A stretch of 64,000 nt of DNA, from NCBI RefSeq assembly GCF_900185645.1, contig NZ_FYAM01000027.1, forward strand, positions 248,001-312,000, written 5' to 3'. Below, one piece after another: positions 50,074-59,631 of the stretch; position 1 is the stretch's first letter; each line of letters opens with the position of its first letter. Position numbers and translations under genes: made by a program. Source of the DNA: Clostridium sp. BSD9I1 (lineage in GTDB: Bacteria; Bacillota; Clostridia; Clostridiales; Clostridiaceae). Under the pieces are notes generated by a model, which worked only from the letters and a program-made list of their open reading frames with translations, was not told the origin of the DNA and made no database searches.

Positions 50074-50336
50074 TAGTAGCAAAGAATTAATTGGATAAAT
50101 AGCAATACATTAATATTAAGTAATTTATAGAATTGAAATGTGTAATTAAAAATTTTACAATAACAACAATTACCTTTGTAAAATTCGACAAATTATACTA
50201 AAAAAGATTGCAAGTATAATGTATAATACATACTGTATGTAGTAAATTTTTAAGCGGATATAGAATTTTGATTAAAGTTTTGAATATTAGTAATTAAAAC
50301 TAATAATTAAAAATGGATAACTAAAGGTGGGATGTA
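50074..50336. other. AT-rich intergenic region before the YpmS-like gene
   Basis: About 260 nt without a gene. It contains AT-rich stretches with a possible promoter (tataatgtataatac, 50216-50230) and ends in ggtggg before ATG 50337. No repeat family member was seen. Confidence 0.4.
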
Positions 50337-51482
50337 ATGATGAAAAAGACACTAAAAACCTTGTTTTTAACATTGATAATAATAATGCTATTAATTGCAG
50401 GGTCTACGATTCTTGCTTTTAATAAACAAGGATATACTCTAACAAATTCTCCAACAGAAAATATTTTAAATAAAATAACTACTGCTGAAAAGGATGGCAA
50501 AACTATAAGTTTAACAAGTGAAGAAATAAATTCTCTGCTTTCAGTGGTCTATAAAAATCCTAAGCAAAAGGGAAATATAATAGTAAAAACTCCTCAAATA
50601 GAGTTGGAAGGGGACAAGGTGATAGCAAAGGTACCTGTAACTTACAATTCTATTCAAGTGGTATTATGGACAAAAGGAAGTATAGAACAAAATGGAGATC
50701 ATATCATTTACTCGCCAGATAGCTTTAAGATTGGAAAACTTCCAATTCCTAAATCTATGGGACTAAATAAGCTTGAAGCTTATACTACTGACGAGAGATT
50801 TACAATAGAAAATTCTAAAATACTTATGCCCCAAAAATTAGTACCTTTTTCTATAAGTGATATAAATGTAAAAGGTAACATAATGGTTATAAAAATTAGT
50901 AAAGTTACCATAAATTCATTGTTTGATGGGGAAAAAGGTGTTAAAATTGAATTGGACAAATTAAAGGAACAATTAAGTTCATTAAGGCAAAAGGGATTAA
51001 CAGCGGAGCAAGACCGAAAAATACAGGAAATAATGAGTAAAATTGACAAAAATTCAAACTTTAATTCCCGGGAAATGTTGCAGAATATTGTAAAGGAAAT
51101 AGATAATATATCGAAAAATATACAAGATAGTAATACAAAAAAAGAAGTAGAAAAAATAAAGGAAGAAGCAAACAAAAAGCAAGAAGAAGTAAGCAAAAAT
51201 GAGCAGCAGGCAAAAGCTTCACTTGTAAGACTTAGTGGGCAGTTATCAGCGGCCCAATCATCTGTAAGTTCACCAAAAGGAAAGCAAGTTATAGGTGCAA
51301 TGGTATCTACCATAAGCAAAATGGCTTCAAACCCGAGTTACAATTATGAAGGAGATACAGCAGCTGCAAGAAGTTTATACAACAAATTAATTACAAGAGA
51401 AAAAAATGAAGTGAAAACGGCCATATTTTCAAATATAAATATGAGTGATGTAGGTCAAATAAGGCAGTTACTAGGAATATAA
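50337..51482 (+). CDS. YpmS/DUF2140-like membrane-anchored protein
   Basis: A 381-residue protein with a TM helix at about 7-27 (LFLTLIIIMLLIAGSTILAF). Residues about 35-200 resemble DUF2140/YpmS proteins (GKTISLTSEEINSLLSVVYK, VIAKVPVTYNSIQVVLWTKG). About 200-300 is a long Lys/Glu/Gln-rich coiled coil, and the last 70 residues form an alanine-rich helical domain (ATSTISKMASNPSYNYEGD type). It starts the two-gene unit with the CWB2 gene at 51505, 22 nt on. ATG 50337 is favoured; an in-frame ATG at 50340 is possible. Function is unknown. Confidence 0.68.
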   Translation: MMKKTLKTLFLTLIIIMLLIAGSTILAFNKQGYTLTNSPTENILNKITTAEKDGKTISLTSEEINSLLSVVYKNPKQKGNIIVKTPQIELEGDKVIAKVPVTYNSIQVVLWTKGSIEQNGDHIIYSPDSFKIGKLPIPKSMGLNKLEAYTTDERFTIENSKILMPQKLVPFSISDINVKGNIMVIKISKVTINSLFDGEKGVKIELDKLKEQLSSLRQKGLTAEQDRKIQEIMSKIDKNSNFNSREMLQNIVKEIDNISKNIQDSNTKKEVEKIKEEANKKQEEVSKNEQQAKASLVRLSGQLSAAQSSVSSPKGKQVIGAMVSTISKMASNPSYNYEGDTAAARSLYNKLITREKNEVKTAIFSNINMSDVGQIRQLLGI

Positions 51483-51504
51483 TAAGATCAATGGGAGGTT
51501 TAGG

Positions 51505-52890
51505 ATGAACAGCAGAAAAATATCTCTAGCACTAGCAGTATCGTTACTACTTATGCCAATATCGGCAAAAGCTGCGGGAGATGGAGAGGATTTCAAGAGA
51601 CTAAGCGGAAGTAATAGATATGGAACTGCAAAGGCAATTTCAAATTATGGATGGACAACTTCAGATTATGTAATAATAGCACAAGGAGATAACTTCCCAG
51701 ATGCACTTTGTTCAGTGCCCCTTGCAAAAAGATATGATGCACCAATACTCTTAACTTCAAAGGACGCTTTAACCAAAGAAGCAGAAGAGGAAATAATAAG
51801 ATTAAGTCCTAAAAATATAATACTTATAGGTGGAGAAGGATCCATATCTTCGAAAGCTGAAAAATATATGCAAGATAAATTTAACGGTGCAGCAATAGAA
51901 AGAATAGGTGGGAAAGATAGATTCGAAACCTCTGCTAAAATTGCAGAAAAACTAGGATTTAATGGAGAAGTGGCGCTGACTTCCTCAGTAAGCTTTGCAG
52001 ATGCACTTTCTCTGGCTCCAATAGCTGCAGTTAAAGAAATGCCTATACTTTTAACTCCAAAAGATAATTTATCTAGTCACACATCAAACTACCTTAAAGG
52101 AAAGACAATAGACAAGGCATATATAATAGGTGGAACTGGAGTTGTAAGTGACAACTTAAAAAGTTCCATATCAAATTCTAAAAGAATATACGGACAAAAT
52201 AGATTTGCAACCAACGTAGCAATTTTAAAAGAATTTAGCAATGAATTAAATGAAGAAAATGTATTTACGGCTTTAGGAGTAGGACCTAAAGGAAACGAAT
52301 TTGCAGATGCGTTATCAGGAGCAGCGCTGGCTGCAAAGATGAATGCACCTATGATTTTAACAGATAAAACTTTACCTTCAGAAATAAAGAACTATGTTTT
52401 ATCTGATCTCTCAAAGGAAGCAGGAGTATTTGTACTTGGAGGGGAAGCTGTAGTATCCAATAGTATTGCAAATTATGTAAACATAAATAAGGGACAAGGG
52501 ACGGAAGTACCATCCCAAGCAATAAAGGTTGAGTCTGCTTATTTAAAAACTAGTGACGGAAAAGTCGTAAATGGAACAATAGAAAGTGGGAAAATAACAC
52601 TAGAACTTCCAAAAGGTTTTACTGGAAAGTTTACTGAAGTAATTATATCTTGCTCGAAGGATATAAGTAGTGCAGTGGTTGCTGGTAAAACAATAGACAA
52701 CAGTATCATAGAAGAACTTTATGGGGATAACAAAAAAGATATGGACTTAATAAAATATTTAAGAAGCTATGGCTTGGATCCAGAAAATGATGGATTGTCA
52801 GCTGAAAGTGTTAAATATCTTAATGGTAATTCTGTAACATTAAAAGATGATAGTAATAGCAGTGTAACTTATACTTTAATAATAAAGTAA
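51505..52890 (+). CDS. CWB2 protein with C-terminal beta domain
   Basis: A 461-residue secreted protein with signal peptide (ISAKAA-GDG). Three CWB2 repeats span about 30-330 (IAQGDNFPDALCSVPLAKRY with NIILIGGEGSIS, then SSVSFADALSLAPIAAVKE with AYIIGGTGVVS, then GNEFADALSGAALAAKMN with FVLGGEAVVS). The final 120 residues are a small domain (SAYLKTSDGKVVNGTIESGK, FTEVIISCSKDISSAVVAGK, SVTYTLIIK). It is the last CWB2 gene before the polysaccharide operon, 53 nt before the Wzz-like start. The ATG follows gggagg. Confidence 0.9.
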   Translation: MNSRKISLALAVSLLLMPISAKAAGDGEDFKRLSGSNRYGTAKAISNYGWTTSDYVIIAQGDNFPDALCSVPLAKRYDAPILLTSKDALTKEAEEEIIRLSPKNIILIGGEGSISSKAEKYMQDKFNGAAIERIGGKDRFETSAKIAEKLGFNGEVALTSSVSFADALSLAPIAAVKEMPILLTPKDNLSSHTSNYLKGKTIDKAYIIGGTGVVSDNLKSSISNSKRIYGQNRFATNVAILKEFSNELNEENVFTALGVGPKGNEFADALSGAALAAKMNAPMILTDKTLPSEIKNYVLSDLSKEAGVFVLGGEAVVSNSIANYVNINKGQGTEVPSQAIKVESAYLKTSDGKVVNGTIESGKITLELPKGFTGKFTEVIISCSKDISSAVVAGKTIDNSIIEELYGDNKKDMDLIKYLRSYGLDPENDGLSAESVKYLNGNSVTLKDDSNSSVTYTLIIK

Positions 52891-52942
52891 TTTAAACTGA
52901 ATGTGCTGGATTATCCGGCTTTATTTAAGGAGGAATAAATTA

Positions 52943-53686
52943 ATGGAAGAGGAAATAACCTTAGATCTTAGGGATTTCTACATAATACTTAGAAAAAGAC
53001 TTAAATTAATAGCATCTATAACCATAGCGTGTACTTTTCTTGCTGCTATAATAAGCTTTTTTATAATAAAACCTACATATGAAGCAAGAACAAGTATAAT
53101 AGTTGGGAAACCACAAGCAGCAGAAGGAAATCTACAAAATAGTGATATTACCATGTACCAAAATCTTATAAAAACCTATGCGGAAATTGCAAAATCTGAA
53201 AGAGTTGCTCAAAATGCATCAGATAAACTAAATTTAAAATATACTCCAAAGCAAATTGTAAACATGATAAGCGTAACACCAAAGCAAGGAACACAAATTC
53301 TTGAAATAAAAGCAGAAAATAAGGATTCAAAAGAAGCCGCAGCACTAATTGATGCAGTAACTTCAGCCTTTGTACAAGAATCTAAAGCAGCTTTCCCAAC
53401 TGGAGGAACTATCGAAGTATTAGATAGAGCAAGAGTGCCGGAAAAACCAATAGCTCCAAACAAATCTCTTAATGTGGCAATAGCTTTAATTTTAGGACTT
53501 ATGATATCAGTAGGACTTGCTTTTATACTTGAATATATGGATAAAACTATAAAAACAGAGGAAGATGTTGAAAAATATTTAGGGCTTCCTGTTATAGGGC
53601 TGATTCCAAACCAGATGCAAGAAAATGAAAAGAAGCAATCCACTGTTAGAATGGGAAAAATCATATCAAAGCAGGTAGAAGGCTAA
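52943..53686 (+). CDS. Wzz/CapA-type chain-length regulator
   Basis: A 247-residue membrane protein. TM1 is about 20-40 (SITIACTFLAAIISFFII) and TM2 about 180-200 (LNVAIALILGLMISVGLAFI). Between them is the extracytoplasmic Wzz domain (VGKPQAAEGNLQNSDITMYQ, ITVTPKQGTQILEIKAE type), followed by the Pro-rich motif PEKPIAPNKSLNV near TM2. It regulates length and activates the CpsD-type kinase in capsule systems. The C-terminal cytoplasmic tail (MEYMDKTIKTEEDVEKYLGLPVIGLIP) is typical of Gram-positive CpsC/CapA. ATG 52943 follows aaggagg. It opens the polysaccharide operon together with the phosphatase and kinase. Confidence 0.9.
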   Translation: MEEEITLDLRDFYIILRKRLKLIASITIACTFLAAIISFFIIKPTYEARTSIIVGKPQAAEGNLQNSDITMYQNLIKTYAEIAKSERVAQNASDKLNLKYTPKQIVNMISVTPKQGTQILEIKAENKDSKEAAALIDAVTSAFVQESKAAFPTGGTIEVLDRARVPEKPIAPNKSLNVAIALILGLMISVGLAFILEYMDKTIKTEEDVEKYLGLPVIGLIPNQMQENEKKQSTVRMGKIISKQVEG

Positions 53687-53701
53687 AAGAGGTGATACTC
53701 T

Positions 53702-54478
53702 ATGTTTGATATACATAGCCATATAATCCATGGCGTAGATGATGGAGCAAAAACTTTAGAGGAATCATTGGGGATGTTAGAGATAGCAGAAAAGGAAGGG
53801 CATGAGTATATCGTTGCAACTCCTCACTATGCTAGAGAATATTATGAAAATCCCTATGAAACCATAGTAGAAAAGGTAAAAGAACTTAATACTATTGTAA
53901 AAGAAAAAAATATAAATATAAAGATACTGCCTGGTCAGGAAGTATACTTAGATGATCAAACATTAAGAGATCATAAAAACGGACTTTTAGGCACAATCAA
54001 TAATACAAGCTATATGCTTGTGGAATTTCCTATGAATACCTTACCTAAGAACATTCTAGATATCCTATATGAGTTAAGAGTTAGAGGAGTAAATCCTATT
54101 ATAGCTCATCCTGAAAGGTATAAGTATTTTATAGAAAAGCCTTCCTTAATAAATAGTTTTTTAGAAGAAGAATATCTTTTTCAAATAAATTCAGCTAGCT
54201 TAAAGGGAGTGTTTGGAAAGAAAACTCAGGAGACTGCAGTAAGGCTTGTACAACATGGAGTAGTAAACTTTATAGGCTCAGACTGTCATAGTTTAAACAA
54301 GAGATGTCCAGGTATAGCAAAAGCAATTAATACAATAAATGAAATTTCACCTAGTATTGTAGAAGATATAAAAGAAAATTGCAAATGTTTACTAGACGAT
54401 AAACCTATAGAAGTTAATTATAGTTTAATTAAAGAAAAGAAAAGTATATTTAGTTTTTTTATAAAAAGCAAGACTTAA
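53702..54478 (+). CDS. CpsB/CapC-type PHP tyrosine-protein phosphatase
   Basis: A 258-residue PHP-fold metal-dependent phosphatase. It starts FDIHSHIIHGVDDGAKTLEESL, with the His/Asp metal ligands, then ATPHYAREYYENP, PGQEVYLDD, IIAHPERYKYF and IGSDCHSLNKRCPGI. It should dephosphorylate the tyrosine tail of the CpsD-type kinase and so control polymer assembly. gaggtg lies before the ATG. It follows the Wzz-like gene by 15 nt and precedes the kinase by 19 nt; the set is typical of capsule operons. Confidence 0.92.
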   Translation: MFDIHSHIIHGVDDGAKTLEESLGMLEIAEKEGHEYIVATPHYAREYYENPYETIVEKVKELNTIVKEKNINIKILPGQEVYLDDQTLRDHKNGLLGTINNTSYMLVEFPMNTLPKNILDILYELRVRGVNPIIAHPERYKYFIEKPSLINSFLEEEYLFQINSASLKGVFGKKTQETAVRLVQHGVVNFIGSDCHSLNKRCPGIAKAINTINEISPSIVEDIKENCKCLLDDKPIEVNYSLIKEKKSIFSFFIKSKT

Positions 54479-54497
54479 ATTAATTGGAGTGAAGAAG

Positions 54498-55196
54498 ATG
54501 AAAGTTTCAGAACTTATTACTATAACAAAGCCGCTATCACCTATGTCAGAAACATATAGAACTCTTAGAACTAACATAAAATTCTCTTCTGTAGATAAGG
54601 ATATAAAAGTAATAATGGTTACAAGCTCAGGACCTGGAGAAGGAAAATCTACTACAGCATCAAATCTTGCTGTAGTTATGGCGCAGGCAGGTAATAAAAC
54701 TGTAATTATAGATTGCGACCAAAGAAAGCCGAGACTTCATAAAGTGTTTGGATTATCCAATGAAAAAGGAATATCAGATATTTTAGCAAAGGAAATAAAG
54801 TTTGAAGCTGCAGTTCAAAATACTGATCAGGAAAACTTAAGTATAATAACATCAGGAACAAAGCCTCCAAACCCTGCAGAACTGCTATCTTCTATAACTA
54901 TGAAGGAGTTTTTAGACTTTATTAAAAAGGAGTATGACTGTATTATAATAGATACTCCTCCAATAGTTGCAGTAACAGATGCTCAATTATTATCAAGACA
55001 TGCAGATGGATGTATACTTGTTGTTGCATCAGGTCAGGCAGACAGAGATGCAGCTATGAAAGCAAAGGAACTTTTAGAAAAGGTTGATGCCCATATGCTT
55101 GGAGTAGTACTAAATAAAGTAGATGTAAGCAGCAAGGGATATTATGGAGCTTATTACAGCTACTATGAAGAAGAAGATAACAATCATAAAAAATAA
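54498..55196 (+). CDS. CpsD/CapB-type BY-kinase
   Basis: A 232-residue cytoplasmic tyrosine kinase. The Walker A is SSGPGEGKSTTASNLAVVMAQ, Walker A' VIIDCDQRKPRLHK, and Walker B CIIIDTPPIVAVTDAQLL. The C-terminus has a tyrosine cluster (GYYGAYYSYYEEEDNN) that is autophosphorylated in this family. It works with the Wzz-like activator and is reset by the phosphatase. Start ATG 54498 is preferred over GTG 54489 because ggagtg lies 8 nt before it. It ends the first operon part: a terminator and a gap of about 500 nt follow. Confidence 0.92.
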   Translation: MKVSELITITKPLSPMSETYRTLRTNIKFSSVDKDIKVIMVTSSGPGEGKSTTASNLAVVMAQAGNKTVIIDCDQRKPRLHKVFGLSNEKGISDILAKEIKFEAAVQNTDQENLSIITSGTKPPNPAELLSSITMKEFLDFIKKEYDCIIIDTPPIVAVTDAQLLSRHADGCILVVASGQADRDAAMKAKELLEKVDAHMLGVVLNKVDVSSKGYYGAYYSYYEEEDNNHKK

Positions 55197-55213
55197 AATA
55201 AAAGGCATTTAAG

Positions 55214-55255
55214 AAATTCTGCAAGATGCATTTTAAAGTTCTTGCAGAATTTTTA
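55214..55255 (+). terminator. Terminator after the BY-kinase gene
   Basis: aaattctgcaag (55214-55225) pairs perfectly with cttgcagaattt (55241-55252), followed by a T-run. Confidence 0.9.
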
Positions 55256-55744
55256 TTAAAGTATTATTTTGCAGAAAAATGTCGTACGATTTTTTTAAAA
55301 TTTGTAAGTTTTATATTTCGTGAGTAGTATTATTATATAATAATGTAAATATTATGGATTATTTTGGTAAATTAATTTTTTTAGAAGAAATATGGAATTA
55401 AATATAAACTTAATATACCAAATTACGATACTATTAATATAATGATAAATAAATTCTTCTGTGTTTGTACATATAGAAAATAAAAATATCTATATATCTT
55501 TAATCTTATCTTCAATGATATTAAATAAAACCTATAAACGCTTTTTTTAGGAAATAGTGGAAGTCAAGTGGAGAATATGGAAGATATTTTAAGATAAAGA
55601 GAGTATTTTAAACGTATCTCTAGAAGAGTATAAAAAATGACATTTAAAAGGTAATAGCAAATTGTTATATAATAACTATGCTGTTAACTATTTATTAATG
55701 AATCGTTAACAAATTTAAATGTATAATAAGGTGGGGGAGTAAGA
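55256..55744. other. AT-rich gap between regulatory and biosynthetic parts of the polysaccharide cluster
   Basis: About 490 nt with no gene. It contains many A and T tracts and probably the promoter of the glycosyltransferase genes. A tttaaacg and a ctgttaac-like stretch (55681-55711, with cgttaac) form a weak inverted repeat. Nothing else is recognisable. It ends in gtggggga before the next start. Confidence 0.4.
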
Positions 55745-56452
55745 ATGCAGGAGGTAAGGTTAGAAAACAAGGTTGAAGCAAATCAAGACATAGTGTTTCC
55801 CAAAGAAATAGAACTAGTACAAGATTATTTAAAGAAATACAACAAAAGTAAAACTTATTTTTTTACAAAAAGAATAATAGACATAATTGGTGCCTTAGCT
55901 GGATTAGTTCTTATGTCTCCTATAATGCTAATTATTGCAATTTGTATCAAGGTTGAATCCAAAGGGCCTATAATATTTTCTCAAGAAAGAGTAGGGGAAA
56001 AGGGCAAAATATTTAAAATGTACAAGTTTCGCTCTATGGTCACAAATGCGGAGAAACTTTTGGACAATCTTCAAGAAAAAAATGAAATGACAGGGCCAAT
56101 GTTTAAAATTAAAGAAGATCCAAGAATTACAAAAATGGGAAGGTTTATAAGAAAAACAAGCATAGACGAGCTTCCTCAGCTATTTAACATATTAAAAGGG
56201 GACATGTCTTTAGTGGGTCCAAGACCAAGCCTTCCAAAGGAAGTTATGGAGTTTACTGGCCGCCAAAGGCTGAGGCTTATAGCTAAGCCGGGATTAACCT
56301 GTTACTGGCAGGTCAGTGGAAGAAACAAAATAGGATTTGAAGAATGGATGGAACTAGATATTAAATACATAGAAGAAAGAAACACCTTAACTGATGTTAA
56401 GTTGATACTTAAAACTTTTGGGGTGCTGTTTGGAGATGAAAATGCAAGCTAG
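55745..56452 (+). CDS. Undecaprenyl-phosphate sugar phosphotransferase (priming)
   Basis: A 235-residue membrane enzyme of the bacterial sugar transferase family. After a 35-residue N-terminus comes TM (IIDIIGALAGLVLMSPIMLIIAICI), then the catalytic core: SKGPIIFSQERVGEKGKIFK, MYKFRSM, EDPRITKMGRFIRKTSIDELPQLFNIL, GDMSLVGPRPSL and PGLTCYWQVSGRNKIGFEEW. It moves a sugar phosphate from a nucleotide sugar to undecaprenyl phosphate and so starts each polysaccharide repeat. Being the first biosynthetic gene fits this. ManA follows 10 nt later. Confidence 0.92.
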   Translation: MQEVRLENKVEANQDIVFPKEIELVQDYLKKYNKSKTYFFTKRIIDIIGALAGLVLMSPIMLIIAICIKVESKGPIIFSQERVGEKGKIFKMYKFRSMVTNAEKLLDNLQEKNEMTGPMFKIKEDPRITKMGRFIRKTSIDELPQLFNILKGDMSLVGPRPSLPKEVMEFTGRQRLRLIAKPGLTCYWQVSGRNKIGFEEWMELDIKYIEERNTLTDVKLILKTFGVLFGDENAS

Positions 56453-56462
56453 GGAGGAAATT

Positions 56463-57437
56463 ATGCTTTATCCATTGAAATTTAAACCTATATATAAGGA
56501 TTATATATGGGGAGGAAGAAACTTAGAAAAATTGAATAAGAAACTTCCAGATGGCAATATAGCAGAAAGCTGGGAAATAAGCTGTCATAAAGATGGGATG
56601 AGCATAGTTGAAAATGGAGAACTTGCAGGAAAAACTCTTGAAGAAATTATTAAAGAGTATGGTGAAAAAATACTTGGTACATCCATTAAAAAAAGATTTG
56701 GAGATAACTTTCCATTACTTATAAAATTAATTGATGCTAATAAGGATTTATCAGTGCAAGTTCATCCAAATGATGAATATGCAAGAATTTATGAAAATGG
56801 TGAAAATGGTAAAAATGAAATCTGGTATATAATATCTAGCAGACCTGGTGCTAAGATAGTTTATGGATTGAAAAAAGATATAACTAAAGAAGAATTTTTA
56901 AACAGTATTAAAGAAAATAAAATTAAAGATTGTTTAAATTACAGAGAAGTATCAGCAGGAGATTTTATATATATTCCAGCAGGAACAATTCATGCCATAG
57001 GAGAAGGGATTGTAATAGCAGAAATTCAACAAAGTTCTAATTTAACTTATAGAATTTATGATTATGATAGAGTAGATAAGAATGGCAATAAAAGAGAACT
57101 TCATATAGATAAAGCTATGGAAGTTATAAATTTTAATCCTATAAAAAGTGATGAACAAGAAGAAGGTAAAATACATATAGGGAAAAGTTCTACAAAACAA
57201 TGTAAGATTAAAAGTGAATATTTTAATGTAGATTTATATGACATTAATGAAGAAATAAATGAAGTGTCGGATGAAAATACATTATATATATATGTAGTAA
57301 TAGAAGGTAAGGGGAAAATTAGCTATGCTGATAAATCCATAAATATAGCTGTTGGAGAGAGTGTGCTACTTCCAGCAGGACTTGGAAAGTATAGTATAGA
57401 GGGGCAAGCTAGAATTTTAAAAACATACGTGGCATAG
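56463..57437 (+). CDS. manA: Mannose-6-phosphate isomerase, class I (paralog 2, in cluster)
   Basis: A 324-residue type I isomerase. It has the same zinc-site motifs as the copy at 20317 (SVQVHPNDEYA, NEIWYII, YIPAGTIHAIGEGIVIAEIQ) but is about 80 residues shorter. It provides mannose-6-phosphate for the ManC, Gmd and Fcl enzymes of the same operon. ATG 56463 is used because agggagg lies before it. Having an operon copy apart from the general one lets the cell tie the sugar supply to polymer synthesis. Confidence 0.93.
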   Translation: MLYPLKFKPIYKDYIWGGRNLEKLNKKLPDGNIAESWEISCHKDGMSIVENGELAGKTLEEIIKEYGEKILGTSIKKRFGDNFPLLIKLIDANKDLSVQVHPNDEYARIYENGENGKNEIWYIISSRPGAKIVYGLKKDITKEEFLNSIKENKIKDCLNYREVSAGDFIYIPAGTIHAIGEGIVIAEIQQSSNLTYRIYDYDRVDKNGNKRELHIDKAMEVINFNPIKSDEQEEGKIHIGKSSTKQCKIKSEYFNVDLYDINEEINEVSDENTLYIYVVIEGKGKISYADKSINIAVGESVLLPAGLGKYSIEGQARILKTYVA

Positions 57438-57479
57438 TTATTGAGTTATATATGGTATTAGAGATAGGAGAGATTTTAA

Positions 57480-58529
57480 GTGTTATGTGCGCTAATCATG
57501 GCAGGTGGAAAAGGAACTAGATTTTGGCCTCTTTCCACAGAAGAAAAACCAAAGCAATTTTTAAAACTTTTAAGCGAAGATACAATGATACAGATGACAG
57601 TAAAAAGGCTAGAAAAATTAATGCCAATTGAAAGAATATTTGTGGTAACAGCAAAGCAATATGTAAGTTTAGTGAAAGATCAGTTACCAAGTCTTCCAAA
57701 GAGAAATATAATAGTAGAGCCTGTAGGGAAAAATACAGCTCCATGTATTGCACTTTCAGCTTTTATAATAGATAAATACTATAAAGATGCTACTATTGCA
57801 GTACTTCCTTCAGATCATTTAATACCTAATGAAGATAAATTTAGGGAAACACTTAAGTCTGGTTATGAGTTTGTTAAGAATCAAGAAGATGCTATAGTAA
57901 CATTAGGTATGAAGCCGGATAGACCTGAAACAGGTTATGGGTATATAAAATGCATAGATAAGGTTTGTGATGTAAGTGGTTTTGAAATAAGAAGTGTGGA
58001 GCAGTTTGTAGAAAAGCCTAATTTAGAAAGAGCAGAGCATTACTTAAAGCAGGGTAACTATCTTTGGAATGGTGGAATGTTTATATGGAAAACAAGTACT
58101 GTATTAAAACTTACAAATGAATATTTAAATAATACATATAACGTGCTAAGTGAAATTGCAACTACTAGTGAGGAAGAGTTTGATGCGGTATTAGAAGAAA
58201 AATATCCCGAAGTAGATAGTGTATCTGTAGATTATGGAATAATGGAAAATGCAAAAAATATATATGTTATTCCAAGTGATTTTGGCTGGGATGATGTGGG
58301 AACTTGGTATGCATTAGAAAGATATAGGGAAAAGGACGAAAATAACAATATATGTGTTGGCGATGTAAAACAAATTGACAGCACTAATAATATTGTAGTA
58401 GGAAATAATAAGCCTATAATCATTACTGGAATGAAAGATGTCTTTGTAGTTGAAAGTGATGATGTGATTTTTATTGGAAAGAAAGAAAATATTGAGAATA
58501 TAAAAGAGATTAGAAGTAAATTTTGTTAA
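57480..58529 (+). CDS. manC: Mannose-1-phosphate guanylyltransferase
   Basis: A 349-residue nucleotidyltransferase making GDP-mannose from mannose-1-phosphate and GTP. It starts at GTG with [27 protein letters not shown], the catalytic signature, and continues [65 protein letters not shown] and WNGGMFIWK. It lacks the C-terminal isomerase domain of bifunctional ManC/AlgA, and the neighbour manA provides that step. No phosphomannomutase is seen in the window, so this step must be coded elsewhere. taggaga lies before GTG 57480. Confidence 0.93.
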   Translation: MLCALIMAGGKGTRFWPLSTEEKPKQFLKLLSEDTMIQMTVKRLEKLMPIERIFVVTAKQYVSLVKDQLPSLPKRNIIVEPVGKNTAPCIALSAFIIDKYYKDATIAVLPSDHLIPNEDKFRETLKSGYEFVKNQEDAIVTLGMKPDRPETGYGYIKCIDKVCDVSGFEIRSVEQFVEKPNLERAEHYLKQGNYLWNGGMFIWKTSTVLKLTNEYLNNTYNVLSEIATTSEEEFDAVLEEKYPEVDSVSVDYGIMENAKNIYVIPSDFGWDDVGTWYALERYREKDENNNICVGDVKQIDSTNNIVVGNNKPIIITGMKDVFVVESDDVIFIGKKENIENIKEIRSKFC

Positions 58530-58548
58530 AAGGAAAGGTGAATATATA

Positions 58549-59631
58549 GTGAAAAAAGCGCTTATAACAGGAATAACAGGACAAGATGGTTCATATTTAA
58601 CGGAATTATTATTAGAAAAGGGCTACGAAGTACATGGAATTATAAGAAGATCAAGCAGTTTTAATACTGGCAGAATAGATCATTTGTTTGAAAATCCTAA
58701 AATAGGAAATAAAACATTATTTCTTCACCATGGAGATTTAACAGATTCAAGTAATTTAAATAGATTAATAGAAAAAATTCAACCAGATGAAATATATAAT
58801 TTAGCAGCACAAAGTCATGTCCAAGTATCCTTTGAAGTACCTGAATATACTGCTGATGTTACAGGAGTAGGTACATTAAGATTACTAGATGCTATAAGAG
58901 AGTCAGGAATAAAGTGTAAGTTCTATCAAGCATCTACTTCAGAGCTATTTGGAGGATTACCAGGAACAGCACCACAAAGTGAAAAGACTCCTTTTTACCC
59001 AAAGAGCCCATATGGAGTGGCAAAATTATATTCTTATTGGATAACAGTAAATTATAGAGAATCCTATGATTTGTTTGCATGTAACGGAATATTATTTAAT
59101 CACGAATCCCCAAGAAGAGGAGAAACTTTCGTTACTAGAAAAATTACAAGAGCTGTAGCTAGCATAATGGCAGGAAAGCAAGAAAAGCTATCTCTTGGTA
59201 ATTTAGATGCTAAAAGAGACTGGGGTTTTGCAGGAGATTATGTAGAAGGAATGTGGAGAATACTTCAGCAGGATAAACCAGGAGATTATGTTTTAGCAAC
59301 TAATGAAACTCATACAGTAAGAGAATTTGTTGAACTTTCATTTAAAGAAGTCGGTATAGAAATTCAGTGGAAAGGTACTGGAGTTGATAAAAAGGGATAT
59401 AATAAAGCTAATGGAAAACTTCTTGTAGATGTAAATCCTAGATACTTCAGACCAGCAGAAGTTGAGCTTTTATGGGGGGATTCTTCAAAAGCTGAAAAAG
59501 AACTAGGATGGGAAAGAAAAGTTGATTTCCCTGGCTTAGTAAAAATGATGGTAGATGGGGATATGAGAGGAATTGCGGGAATAAGTACTGAAGAATTTTT
59601 ATCACAAAATGAAGCTGCCATATCAGAATAA
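58549..59631 (+). CDS. gmd: GDP-mannose 4,6-dehydratase
   Basis: A 360-residue short-chain dehydratase. The Rossmann motif is [20 protein letters not shown], followed by the Gmd-typical [59 protein letters not shown] (YxxxK) and the [17 protein letters not shown] stretch. It turns GDP-mannose into GDP-4-keto-6-deoxymannose. The start is GTG 58549 with aggaaagg upstream. It is linked to the following gene by a 1-nt overlap (taatg) and precedes the GDP-L-fucose synthase gene, with one gene between. Confidence 0.94.
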   Translation: MKKALITGITGQDGSYLTELLLEKGYEVHGIIRRSSSFNTGRIDHLFENPKIGNKTLFLHHGDLTDSSNLNRLIEKIQPDEIYNLAAQSHVQVSFEVPEYTADVTGVGTLRLLDAIRESGIKCKFYQASTSELFGGLPGTAPQSEKTPFYPKSPYGVAKLYSYWITVNYRESYDLFACNGILFNHESPRRGETFVTRKITRAVASIMAGKQEKLSLGNLDAKRDWGFAGDYVEGMWRILQQDKPGDYVLATNETHTVREFVELSFKEVGIEIQWKGTGVDKKGYNKANGKLLVDVNPRYFRPAEVELLWGDSSKAEKELGWERKVDFPGLVKMMVDGDMRGIAGISTEEFLSQNEAAISE

